DNA from: G001797105 sp964528155
Lineage (GTDB): Bacteria; Chloroflexota; Anaerolineae; Anaerolineales; E44-bin32
Direction: 5' to 3'
Length of the DNA: 48,893 nt
Assembly: GCA_964528155.1 (NCBI GenBank)
Contig: CAZGRL010000021.1
Span: 1-48,893, forward strand
Shown here: positions 17,267-25,811 of the stretch, piece by piece
Position numbering within the stretch: the first letter of the stretch is position 1
Layout of the letters: each line of letters starts with the position of its first letter
Position numbers and translations under genes: made by a program
The notes under the pieces: generated by a model
Seen by the model: only the letters and a program-made list of their open reading frames with translations
What the model was told of the DNA's origin: nothing
Databases searched by the model: none

Positions 17267-18628
17267 ATGGGGATCAAGACATACGGCCTGATGGGTGTCG
17301 ATTGGGAAGAGCGGGTCAACTTCGAACGACTGCGACAGGAGCGATTGGCCCGGATCAAGAAGCTGCTCAAGCAATCCGACATGGGCGCGCTGTTGTGCTT
17401 CGACATGGTCAACGTCCGATACGTCACTTCGACTCATATCGGCACGTGGGCGATGGACAAGGTCGCCCGCTTCTGCTTGCTGCCGCAGGACGACGAGCCG
17501 ATCAACTGGGACTTCGGATCTGCCGCCCGTCACCACGCCTTGTACTGCCCTTGGTTGGGCGATGGGCGCTCACGAGCGGGGATCTCGACCCTGCGTGGGG
17601 CGATGTCACCGGAAGCCGGCCGGGCCGAGGCTGTAGCCCGCAAGATCAAGATCGAGCTGGAGGAGAGGGGCCTGGAGAAAGAGCCGGTCGGCGTCGACAT
17701 CGTCGAGCTGCCGGTTCTCTTTGCGCTGCAGGCCGAAGGGATCAACGTCGTCGACGGTCAGCAGCTCATGCAGCAGGCCAGGATCATCAAGACCCAGGAC
17801 GAGATCACGCTGTTGAACACGGCCTGCATGATGGGCGATGCCGCCTACGAAGAGCTCTACCGCGCGATGCGACCGGGAATGCGCGAGAACGAGTGCGTCG
17901 CCCTCGTGAACAAAGTGCTCTACGACCTCGGTTCGGAACACGTTGAAGGCGTCAACGCCATTTCGGGCGAGCGCTGCAACCCGCATCCTCATGTGTACAC
18001 CGATCGCGCTCTACGTCCGGGGGACCCGGCCTACTTCGATATTCTGCACAGCTACATGGGGTACCGCACGTGCTATTACCGCACGTTTTTTGTCGGCAGC
18101 GCCTCGCCGGCTCAAGTCGACGCATACAAGCGCTGCCGGGACTATCTGGACGCGGCGATCGAGATGATCCGCCCCGGCGTGACGACGGGCGAAGTGGCCA
18201 GCATCTGGCCCAGAGCCGACGAGTTCGGCTTCCCGGATGAAGAGGCCGCGTTCGCCCTGCAGTACGGCCACGGTGTCGGGCTGTCGATCTGGGAGAAGCC
18301 GGTTTTCAGTCGCCTGGTGTCGCTCGACCATCCCGAGGTGATCCAGGAGGGCATGGTCTTCGCACTCGAGACGTTCTGGCCGGCGGCCGACGGCTGGTCG
18401 GCGGCGCGGATCGAAGAACAGCTTGTCGTAACCGCCGACGGGGCCGAGGTGATCACGCGCTTCCCCGCCGAGCAAGCCATGATCGCCGGGACGACGTACT
18501 ACGCCGCCACCGGCCCGCTGCCCAAGATCCGCGAGACGCAGTCGAACAAGAACAACTCCGGCGCGTTGGATCGCCTGGGCGTCGTCGTAGAGAGCGCCCG
18601 AGGTGAAGGGGCGCGCGTCGGTATTTGA
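17267..18628 (+). CDS. M24 (pita-bread) family protein with altered metal site
   Basis: 453 aa. The C-terminal half (from about residue 180, TLLNTACMMGDAAYEELY) is the creatinase/aminopeptidase P fold. Expected metal ligands are Asp258, His335, Glu368 and Glu383, but the second Asp position (11 after Asp258) is Cys269 in GYRTCYYRTFF. The second catalytic His after GHGVG is Trp342 (LSIWEKP). So the site is not that of a normal dinuclear aminopeptidase or prolidase. The fold also includes non-peptidases such as creatinase and the DMSP lyase DddP, so hydrolysis or lysis of a pathway intermediate is possible. It lies between the E1 and E2 genes, 13 bases after E1 beta. Confidence 0.82.
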   Translation: MGIKTYGLMGVDWEERVNFERLRQERLARIKKLLKQSDMGALLCFDMVNVRYVTSTHIGTWAMDKVARFCLLPQDDEPINWDFGSAARHHALYCPWLGDGRSRAGISTLRGAMSPEAGRAEAVARKIKIELEERGLEKEPVGVDIVELPVLFALQAEGINVVDGQQLMQQARIIKTQDEITLLNTACMMGDAAYEELYRAMRPGMRENECVALVNKVLYDLGSEHVEGVNAISGERCNPHPHVYTDRALRPGDPAYFDILHSYMGYRTCYYRTFFVGSASPAQVDAYKRCRDYLDAAIEMIRPGVTTGEVASIWPRADEFGFPDEEAAFALQYGHGVGLSIWEKPVFSRLVSLDHPEVIQEGMVFALETFWPAADGWSAARIEEQLVVTADGAEVITRFPAEQAMIAGTTYYAATGPLPKIRETQSNKNNSGALDRLGVVVESARGEGARVGI

Positions 18629-18667
18629 TCAGAGAGGGTTGCGAAGTGCTGCCTCGGGAGGTGTGCA

Positions 18668-19960
18668 CTGGCGACTGAGGTCATCATGCCTGCCTTGGGT
18701 ATGGCCCAAGAGACGGGGAAGATCCTGCGCTGGCTCAAGGCGGAAGGTGAAATGTTGAATGCCGGTGAGCCGGTGATGGAGATCGAAACCGACAAGGCTG
18801 TGCTCGAGATCGAAGCCCCGGCTTCGGGAAAGCTGGCCAATGTTAGCGCTCGCGAGGGCGAAGAAGTGCCCGTCGGGCAGGCAGTTGCGCTGATCCTGGC
18901 CGAAGGTGAGGCCGCTCCTGTTCGGGCCACGATGGCCGCCCTGGCGGCGAAGCCCCGGCCTGTCTCTCCGGCGGCATCATCAGGCGCGGCGGCGGTGGTG
19001 GTGAGTCCACTGGCGGCGAAGATCGCCGCCGAGAACAACGTGGACCTGTCCAAGGTCGAGGCGAAAGGGGCGCGAGTCGAAAAGGAGGACGTCCTCCGGC
19101 AGCTGCAAATGCGAGACGTCCCCCAACAAGGAGGCCGCATCCTGGCCTTGCCCAAAGCGCGGCGCCTCGCCGCCGAACGCGGCCTCGACCTCGCCGACCT
19201 TGTCGGAAGCGGACCGTCGGGGGCGATCATCGCCGACGATTTGATGGCGAGCGCCGTCGCCTCGCCGGCCGACCGCTCGTCGACGATCCCTATGGCATGG
19301 AGGGTGATGGCTGAACGCGTCACCCAGGCCTGGACACAAGTGCCGCATTTCTACCTCATGCGCGAACTCCGCGCTGACGGCTTGATCGCGTGGCTGGAAC
19401 TTGTCCGGAAGACGTCTCAGACCAGGGTGACGTTTACTGATCTGCTGGTCAAGCTTGTCGCGGATGCGCTGGGGGAGCATCCGAACGTCAACGCCACGTG
19501 GCATGAAGGTTCGATCGTCCGCCTGGAGGACATCAACATCGGTCTGGCGGTAGCCGTCAAGGAAGGTCTCGTGGTTCCCGTCATCCATCGGGCAGCGGAA
19601 CTCACCCTGGAAGAGATCGCTGTCCGCCGCCATGAACTGGCGGTCCTGGCAGAGGCCGGCAGGCTCCCGTTGAAGGACGTTCAAGGGGGGACGTTCACGA
19701 TCAGCAATTTGGGGATGTTCGGAATCGATACGTTTAACGCCGTGCTGAATGCCCCACAGGCGGCGATCCTGGCGGTCGGTCGGATCGCCGACCGGGTCGT
19801 CGCCCTGGACGGACAGGCGCAGGTCCGACCGACTCTGTTCGTCAGTCTCACCTGCGATCATCGAGTCGTCGACGGGGCCCGCGGCGCGCAATTCTTGCAG
19901 ACACTGGCGGAGTGGGTGGAAAACCCGCCGCCGCTGAAAGGCGGATCGAAGGGGAGGTGA
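18668..19960 (+). CDS. Dihydrolipoamide acyltransferase (E2) with probable CTG start
   Basis: About 430 aa. There is a lipoyl domain with the modified lysine in EIETDKAVLEIEAP (residue about 46), a peripheral-subunit-binding segment (VSPLAAKIAAENNVDL), a second similar one (LPKARRLAAERGLDL), and the acyltransferase domain ending with the active-site motif DHRVVDG. The only ATG (18686) would remove the first strand of the lipoyl domain. Six codons upstream, a CTG at 18668, six bases after GGGAGG, gives the normal start (M)ATEVIMPALGMAQETG. No ATG, GTG or TTG lies in frame between that point and the upstream stop at 18626-18628. The complex would need an E3 (dihydrolipoyl dehydrogenase) encoded elsewhere. 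Confidence 0.88.
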   Translation: MATEVIMPALGMAQETGKILRWLKAEGEMLNAGEPVMEIETDKAVLEIEAPASGKLANVSAREGEEVPVGQAVALILAEGEAAPVRATMAALAAKPRPVSPAASSGAAAVVVSPLAAKIAAENNVDLSKVEAKGARVEKEDVLRQLQMRDVPQQGGRILALPKARRLAAERGLDLADLVGSGPSGAIIADDLMASAVASPADRSSTIPMAWRVMAERVTQAWTQVPHFYLMRELRADGLIAWLELVRKTSQTRVTFTDLLVKLVADALGEHPNVNATWHEGSIVRLEDINIGLAVAVKEGLVVPVIHRAAELTLEEIAVRRHELAVLAEAGRLPLKDVQGGTFTISNLGMFGIDTFNAVLNAPQAAILAVGRIADRVVALDGQAQVRPTLFVSLTCDHRVVDGARGAQFLQTLAEWVENPPPLKGGSKGR

Positions 19961-19965
19961 AACAT

Positions 19966-21468
19966 ATGACGGCTGAGAGGTTGCGAGAGGCCGCAACCCG
20001 GTCGGCGCCGTCCGGTGAGGGGACGACCTCGGCGTTGGGGGAGTTCGGTGTGCTGATCGCGGGGGAGTGGCTCAAGACCGGAGGGGTGATCGAGGTGCAC
20101 AGCCCCTTTGACGACTCACTCGTGGCGATCGTGCATCGCGCCGGCGCCGATCAGATCGAGGCCGCCATCCAACGGGCGGTCGCAGCTTTTGAAGAAACAC
20201 GGCGGATGCCCTCCTGGCGGCGAGCGGAAATCCTGGAAGCCATCAGTGCCGGGATCGCCAAAGACCGCGAAGCTTTCGCTCGCACGATCGCCCTGGAGGC
20301 CGGCAAGCCGATTCGAGCGGCCCGGGCCGAAGTCGACCGGGCCGTCTTCACTTTCAAAGTCGCCGCCGAAGAGACCAAGCGCATCCAGGGAGAGATCGTC
20401 TCTTTGGATTGGCTGCCCGGGACAGAAGGTCGTGTCGGCCAGATCTGGCGAGTCCCTCTGGGCCCGGTGGTCGGGATCGCGCCGTTCAATTTCCCGCTCA
20501 ACCTGGTCGCTCACAAGGTGGCCCCGGCGTTGGCCGCCGGCGATCCGATCCTGCTTCGGCCGTCGTCGCAAACGCCGGTGAGCGCGTTGAAGTTGGCCGA
20601 GGTCGTGCTGGAAGCCGGCTGGCCGGCCGAGGCCATCGCCGTCCTACCGTGCAGCACAAGCGTTGCTGCGCCCCTGGTCGGGGACGATCGCACAAAGATG
20701 CTGACCTTCACCGGGAGCCCGGCGGTGGGCTGGGCCCTCAAAAGTCGCGCCGGGCGAAAGAAGGTCACTCTGGAACTGGGTGGCAACGCCGGTGTGATCG
20801 TGCATCGCGACGCCGACTTGGCCTACGCCGCCGAGCGGGTTGCCTGGGGCGGCTATTCATACGCCGGGCAGTCGTGCATTTCCGTCCAGCGCGTCTACAT
20901 CCATTCCGACGTGTACGAATCCTTCGTCGACGATCTGGTCCCCAGAGTCAAAGCCCTCAAGCTGGGCGACCCGTTGGCCGAGCAAACCGATGTTGGCCTG
21001 GTCATCAACTCGGGGGCAGCGGCGCGCGTCGAAACCTGGGTGAACGAAGCCCGAGACGCGGGGGGCGAGATTCTCACCGGCGGCGGACGGGACGGCAACC
21101 TCATTCAGCCGACGGTGTTGGCCTCGATCCGGCCGGAGATGCGCGTCTCGTGTCAGGAAGTCTTCGGCCCGGTTGTTGGGCTCTATCGATTCAATGACGT
21201 GCTGCAAGCCATCCGGGATGTCAACGATGGCGATTTCGGATTGCAGGCAGGCTTGTTCACCAATGATTGGCGCGTGGTTCAGTCGGCCTTCGACGAGATC
21301 GAAGTTGGCGGTTTGATGGTCAACGATGTCTCGACCTTTCGCGTCGACCACATGCCGTACGGTGGCGTAAAGATGTCTGGAACGGGCAGAGAGGGGCTGC
21401 GTTACGCCATCGAGGAAATGACCGAAATGAAGCTCATGATGATCAACCGACGTGACATGAGAGGGTAG
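19966..21468 (+). CDS. NAD(P)-dependent aldehyde dehydrogenase
   Basis: 500 aa from the ATG at 19966, seven bases after GGGGAGGTGA; an in-frame ATG at 19912 lies inside the E2 gene. Family motifs: APFNFPLNLVAHKVAPALAA, the cofactor loop FTGSPAVGW, the general-base motif ELGGNAG and the nucleophile in GQSCISVQRVYIH. The last resembles lactaldehyde/glyceraldehyde-3-phosphate-type and broad-range ALDHs. It probably oxidises the aldehyde made by another enzyme of this operon. It sits 5 bases after E2 and 11 bases before the broken FAD oxidoreductase gene. Confidence 0.92.
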   Translation: MTAERLREAATRSAPSGEGTTSALGEFGVLIAGEWLKTGGVIEVHSPFDDSLVAIVHRAGADQIEAAIQRAVAAFEETRRMPSWRRAEILEAISAGIAKDREAFARTIALEAGKPIRAARAEVDRAVFTFKVAAEETKRIQGEIVSLDWLPGTEGRVGQIWRVPLGPVVGIAPFNFPLNLVAHKVAPALAAGDPILLRPSSQTPVSALKLAEVVLEAGWPAEAIAVLPCSTSVAAPLVGDDRTKMLTFTGSPAVGWALKSRAGRKKVTLELGGNAGVIVHRDADLAYAAERVAWGGYSYAGQSCISVQRVYIHSDVYESFVDDLVPRVKALKLGDPLAEQTDVGLVINSGAAARVETWVNEARDAGGEILTGGGRDGNLIQPTVLASIRPEMRVSCQEVFGPVVGLYRFNDVLQAIRDVNDGDFGLQAGLFTNDWRVVQSAFDEIEVGGLMVNDVSTFRVDHMPYGGVKMSGTGREGLRYAIEEMTEMKLMMINRRDMRG

Positions 21469-21479
21469 GGCTGATCGGC

Positions 21480-22616
21480 TTGATCCTCGCCCAGCCGGAT
21501 GGGCTCACATGGCAGCGTCGCTATCGCCAACCGGCGCTCGAGATCGTGAACGAGTACATCGAAGATGATCACGTGCGAGCGTTCATGCCGTGGATGGCCT
21601 TCATGACGGCCCAACCGATCGACAGGCCACACACCCGGACGGCTGGCCTATGCCATCGCCAACGGGGACGGCAGTGTTACTCAAGGACGACGCCCAAGGG
21701 CGGCTTGGGGTCGCTCCCCATGGCGCTGGCATCCATCATCGACGAAAATGGGGGCGTGGTCCAGGGCGGCAAGCGCGTGGTCGAGTTCCTGCTGCACGAT
21801 GGGCAATGCACCGGCGTGGTGACCGAGGACGGTCAGGAGTACATGGCGGACAAGGCCGCTCTTTCGACGATTCACATCAAACATCTTGCAGACATGGCTC
21901 CTCGCGCGGCATGGGGGGTTTCATTCCTCAACGGCCTGCAGAGCCGGCAGCCGGGTTTCACCCTGTTCGCGGGGCACTACGCCCTGACCGAGCCGCCGAT
22001 GTATCCGATCGACGGCGAACGGATGCCGAGCGTCGCCGCCAGCATCGCGGGTTCGACCGATAACATGTTGGCCTTGATGGGTGACATCCGGCGCGGACGG
22101 ATCCACCAGGACACGCCGGTACTACTCATCGTGTGCTCGTCGGTAGTTGACCCCACCCGGGTGCCGCAGGGCAAGCACGTCCTCAAGGTCCTGTCGTTCT
22201 TTCCTTATCAGCGGGCCCACTGGGGGCCGGCCCGCTGGGGCGAGATCAAGGACGACATCGCCCGAACGAACCTCGAGTACCTGCGCAAGTTCGCTCCCAA
22301 CCTGACCGGCGCGGCCATCCTCGGCTCGCACTTTGAGAGACCCGTCGATCTCGAGCGCCGCGACGCGCACAACTGGCACGGCCGTTGCCACGGCGGCGGA
22401 CTCTCCCCAGCACAGTCAGGAGCGATGCGCCCCGTACCGGGGTGGGCCTCCCACCGCCTCCCAATCGCGGGTCTGTATCAAAGGGGCGGGACCACACACC
22501 CCGGCGATTCAGTCCCGGGCGGACCGGGGCGCAGCGCCGCCAGGGGGATCCTCGAAGATCTGGGTCTTTCTCTGGAGACGACGATCGTCGCCGGCAAGGG
22601 TATGGCCCATGCCTGA
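21480..22616 (+). pseudogene. FAD-dependent oxidoreductase (phytoene-desaturase/PYROXD2-like), N-terminus missing
   Basis: 378 codons from a TTG. The C-terminal cofactor motif (PIAGLYQRGGTTHPGDSVPGGPGR) and internal regions (FMTAQPIDRPHTRTAG, TTPKGGLGSLPMALASII) match the amine-oxidase/phytoene-desaturase-like family. The N-terminal FAD Rossmann motif (GxGxxG) that should precede them by about 150 residues is absent, and the aldehyde dehydrogenase gene ends only 11 bases upstream. There is no good ribosome site. The segment just before TTPKGG (GLCHRQRGRQCYSR) looks degraded. Most likely a deletion removed the front of the gene, leaving a non-functional remnant. The end overlaps the next gene's start by 8 nt. 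Confidence 0.75.
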
Positions 22617-23673
22617 CGCGCGCGTCCAGACCGCCATCGACAACTGGGCGCCGCGCTTCATCGCCCAGGGCGTTGACTACAACGATTTCGTCCGTACAAC
22701 GGGCTCCATCGACCGCTGGGAGGATTGGCTCGACGCCTGGGTCAAGCTGGGTGACGCGCACACCGCACTTGCCCAAGAAGCGAATACCGCCGGGCGGATC
22801 CTCACTGCCGGAGAGGCCTACGTCCGGGCCGCCTTGTCCTATCACTTCGCCAAATTCGTGTGGATGATCGATCCGGTCCGCCATCGGGACGCATCCGAGC
22901 GTGCCGTCGCAAGCATGTATGCCGCGCATCGGCTGCTGGACCCAACCGCCGAGCGATTGGAGGTCCCTTTCGGAGGCTCGATCATGGTGGGGAACCTGCG
23001 TAGGCCGCACGGGATTGAAAGGCCTCCACTTGTCCTGCTCCTTCCGGGACTTGATTCGACCAAGGAAGAGTTTTTCCATTGGGAAAACGTCTTTCTGGCA
23101 CGGGGACTGGCCACCTTGTCCATGGAGGGTCCGGGGCAGGGCGAAACAGGCTATCACACGCACATCCGTCACGACTACGAGGTCTCAGTCTCGGCCGGGC
23201 TGGATGCGTTGATGAACCGAGACGATCTTGATGTGGAACGTGTCGGGATCGTCGGGGTGAGCCTGGGTGGTTACTACGCGCCTCGAGCGGCCGCCTTCGA
23301 GAAGCGCCTCAAGGCTGTGGTGGCCATCGGCGGCCCGTTCAACTTCGGTGATTGCTGGGATGGCCTTCCCTCGATCACGCGTGAGGCGTTCATTCATCAC
23401 TCAGGGGCCATCGGCGCTGAGCAGGCAAGAGCGCTTGCGTCGCGGCTCGATCTGGAAGGCATCTTGCCGCGATTGGTCCAGCCACTTCTGGTCGTCTTCG
23501 GCAAACTCGACCGGCTGATACCCTGGCAGCAAGCGGAGCGGATGGCCGCCGAAGCTTCCCTGGGTGAACTGGTGATGTATCCCGAAGGGAATCACGTGTG
23601 CAACAACATTCCCTACAAGTACCGACCGCTTGTGGCCGATTGGATTGGAGAGCAGCTTCACAATGTGGGATAA
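22609..23673 (+). CDS. Alpha/beta hydrolase, 2,6-dihydroxypseudooxynicotine-hydrolase/FrsA-like
   Basis: 354 aa from the ATG at 22609, overlapping the preceding remnant. A helical N-terminal domain (about residues 1-130) precedes the hydrolase core with LPGLDSTKEEF, SMEGPGQGE, the nucleophile elbow GVSLGG, a likely acid in FGKLDRLIP and the catalytic His in PEGNHVCNN. This layout matches 2,6-dihydroxypseudooxynicotine hydrolase and its relatives, which split a C-C bond in a beta-diketone-like substrate without a metal. In this operon it is the best candidate for a ring-product or beta-diketone cleavage step. It overlaps the next gene by 11 nt. Confidence 0.85.
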   Translation: MPDARVQTAIDNWAPRFIAQGVDYNDFVRTTGSIDRWEDWLDAWVKLGDAHTALAQEANTAGRILTAGEAYVRAALSYHFAKFVWMIDPVRHRDASERAVASMYAAHRLLDPTAERLEVPFGGSIMVGNLRRPHGIERPPLVLLLPGLDSTKEEFFHWENVFLARGLATLSMEGPGQGETGYHTHIRHDYEVSVSAGLDALMNRDDLDVERVGIVGVSLGGYYAPRAAAFEKRLKAVVAIGGPFNFGDCWDGLPSITREAFIHHSGAIGAEQARALASRLDLEGILPRLVQPLLVVFGKLDRLIPWQQAERMAAEASLGELVMYPEGNHVCNNIPYKYRPLVADWIGEQLHNVG

Positions 23674-24868
23674 GTTCTCGCCCGAAGAGATGACCCGGCG
23701 TTGGGCGTTGGCCCGGGAGTTGATGGATGGTGAAGACCTGCGTGCCTTGCTCGTCTTCGGCAACTCCGGCGCTAACCGCCACAATCAGGCGAACGTCTTC
23801 TGGCTGACCAATCACCTCGATCTTCATCACAACTACCTCGTCGCGCCGCGAGATGAATCGATCGAGCCGGCGCTATATGTAGGCCTGCGCAACCATGTCC
23901 CGAACGCGTGTCAGGTGAGCGACATCCCCGCGATCGAGTGGGGCGGCTACGAGCCGGCCAAGACCGCCGCCGAACGCCTTAAGGCCTGTGGGATCACGCG
24001 CGGGAGATTGGGTATTGTCGGGGTTAACGCCAGGTTTGGAATGGGGATGCCATACCAGCATGAACAGCAGCTCAGGCGCGAGCTGCCCGAGCTCGACCTG
24101 GTCGAGGTCACGGCGGATTTCGCCCGGTTGCGAGAAGTGAAGTCCGAGGAGGAGATCACCTGGCTGGAACGGGCGGCGGCGCTCACCGACCGGTCGATCG
24201 AGGCCCTGCGCTACAAGATCCGCGTCGGCCTGCCCGAGTACGCGCTGCTGGGGATCATCGAGGGCGCGTACCGGGTGGATGGCGGTCTCCCGCACATCGC
24301 ATTCCTGCGTTCCATGCCGATGGACGCGCCGACCGGCTGCGTCCCCGCCCAGAACCCCTCGAGCCGAATGATCGAGAAGGGCGACGTCATCATCACCGAG
24401 ATCAGCGCATCGTACTGGGGTTATTCCGGTCAAATCCATCGTCCGTTCTTCATCGGTGCCGATCCAACCCCGGAATGGCAGGCAATGTTCGATGCTGCGC
24501 TCCAGGCGTATCACAACATCAGCCGGGCGATCCGGCCGGAGGGTAACGAGGCGGATGTAATCCGGGCGGGATCGGTCATCGGGGAGCGGGGCTATAAGAT
24601 CTACGACGACTTGATCCATGGTTACGGCGTCGACATCCACCCGCCGATCATCGATCGGACCTGCTCTGAATATTGGCCGCTTGATGAGGCCGGGCCGATC
24701 CCAGAGGGTCGCCAATTCGAACTGGGCATGGCCATCGTGGTCCAGCCCAACCCGATCACGCCGGACGAGCGCATGGGGCTGCAACTGGGCGCGCTGACCA
24801 TCGTGACTGGCGGCGGGGCGCAATCCCTCCATGAGGTCCCCTTTGAACCGATCGTGGTCGAAGTATGA
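23663..24868 (+). CDS. M24 (creatinase-like) protein lacking the metal centre
   Basis: 401 aa from the ATG at 23663 inside the end of the hydrolase gene. The N-terminal creatinase-like domain (about 1-155) is followed by the pita-bread domain (LERAAALTDRSIEALR onward). All four carboxylate metal ligands are replaced: Glu246 and Gln257 where two Asp are expected (TEISASYWGYSGQ), Gln361 where Glu is expected (VVQPN), and Gly376 for the last Glu. His319 and His326 (HGYGVDIHPP) are kept. That is the pattern of a metal-independent enzyme such as creatinase, not a peptidase. Probable role: hydrolysis of a C-N bond in the pathway substrate (inference). The stop overlaps the next start (ATGA). Confidence 0.82.
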   Translation: MWDKFSPEEMTRRWALARELMDGEDLRALLVFGNSGANRHNQANVFWLTNHLDLHHNYLVAPRDESIEPALYVGLRNHVPNACQVSDIPAIEWGGYEPAKTAAERLKACGITRGRLGIVGVNARFGMGMPYQHEQQLRRELPELDLVEVTADFARLREVKSEEEITWLERAAALTDRSIEALRYKIRVGLPEYALLGIIEGAYRVDGGLPHIAFLRSMPMDAPTGCVPAQNPSSRMIEKGDVIITEISASYWGYSGQIHRPFFIGADPTPEWQAMFDAALQAYHNISRAIRPEGNEADVIRAGSVIGERGYKIYDDLIHGYGVDIHPPIIDRTCSEYWPLDEAGPIPEGRQFELGMAIVVQPNPITPDERMGLQLGALTIVTGGGAQSLHEVPFEPIVVEV

Positions 24869-25035
24869 CCGAGGTGGTCGGGGTCGCGCCGATCGGGACG
24901 GGAACGTGGGGCAGGCGGCTGGCCGAAGCTCTGCGCCGCAATTCGGCCCTCAGGCTGGTCTATTGCTTCCGTCGCCGGGCCGAGCGGCCTGAAACGTTCG
25001 CAAGCCCATTCGGCTGCACTTTCACGCCGTCATGA
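24865..25035 (+). pseudogene. Remnant (56 codons) of a Gfo/Idh/MocA-family oxidoreductase
   Basis: This short frame begins with ATGA over the M24 stop and ends with ATGA over the hydratase start. It reads MTEVVGVAPIGTGTWGRRLA, then EALRRNSALRLVYCFRR, the first strand, Gly-rich NAD(P) loop and second strand of the Gfo/Idh/MocA Rossmann fold. Full proteins of this family have about 330-380 residues, so about 85% is missing. An internal deletion appears to have kept both overlaps and therefore the translational coupling of the operon. It could also be a functional mini-gene, but nothing supports that. Confidence 0.7.
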
Positions 25036-25736
25036 CGACCCCTCACATCGATCCGCGCGTCCTCCGTGGGATGGAGAGACAGCTCGAGGCGCGGCGAGCC
25101 AGACTCGAGGCCGGCGAACGATCGATCGGCTGGAAAGTTGGCTTTGGCTCGGCGTCGGCGATGGCCAGCCTCGGCATCACTGCGCCCCTTGTCGGATTCT
25201 TGACAGACAATGCCGTCTTGCCTTCCGGGGCGATGGTATCGATCGAAGGATGGACCAAGCCGGCGATCGAGCCTGAGATCGCCATCCATATCGGCAGGCA
25301 GCTCGGGTGGGGGGACGACCGGGAAGACGTGCGGGCCGCAGTCTCAGCCATCGGGCCGGCCATCGAGCTGGCCGATGTCGATCCTCCTCCCGCCGACGTT
25401 GAGCAGATTCTGGCGGGCAATATCTTCAACCGCCACATCATCCTGGGCAAGGCGGACGATTCGCGCGCGGGCTGCATACTCGATGGGCTGGAAGCGCGGC
25501 TGTACCGAGACGACGTGGAGCTGGCGAGGACCACGGATCTGTTGGCCCTGACGGGAGACCTGGTCGAGATCGTAGGCCATGTCGCCGACCTGCTGTCCCA
25601 CGTCGGTGAAGCGTTGTTGCCCGGAGAGGTCATCATCGCCGGTTCGATCGTGCCTCCGATTTGGGCCGAGGCGGGCATGGAATTCCGCTACGAGCTCGAG
25701 CCGGTGGATTCGCTCTCGGTCCACCTATCCGCGTGA
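25032..25736 (+). CDS. 2-keto-4-pentenoate hydratase-like protein (FAH superfamily)
   Basis: 234 aa. Motifs: GWKVGFGSASAMASLGI, LVGFL, a metal-binding EPEIAIHIGR, then PAIELADVDPPPADVEQILAGNIF, which match the MhpD/2-oxopent-4-enoate hydratase branch. These Mg-dependent enzymes hydrate 2-hydroxydienoates from ring meta-cleavage; relatives are decarboxylases or fumarylpyruvate-type hydrolases. The next acidic residues for the metal are in the same region, so it should be active. It is the last gene of the long operon and is followed by 75 bases before the cyclase gene. The operon contains no 4-hydroxy-2-oxovalerate aldolase. Confidence 0.85.
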   Translation: MTTPHIDPRVLRGMERQLEARRARLEAGERSIGWKVGFGSASAMASLGITAPLVGFLTDNAVLPSGAMVSIEGWTKPAIEPEIAIHIGRQLGWGDDREDVRAAVSAIGPAIELADVDPPPADVEQILAGNIFNRHIILGKADDSRAGCILDGLEARLYRDDVELARTTDLLALTGDLVEIVGHVADLLSHVGEALLPGEVIIAGSIVPPIWAEAGMEFRYELEPVDSLSVHLSA

Positions 25737-25811
25737 GGCGCCGGGTGCGCTGGCCTCGGAGGCGTATTCTCGACCGGCCATAGAATGTGAGATGCGAAGA
25801 GGTACAAGCCG

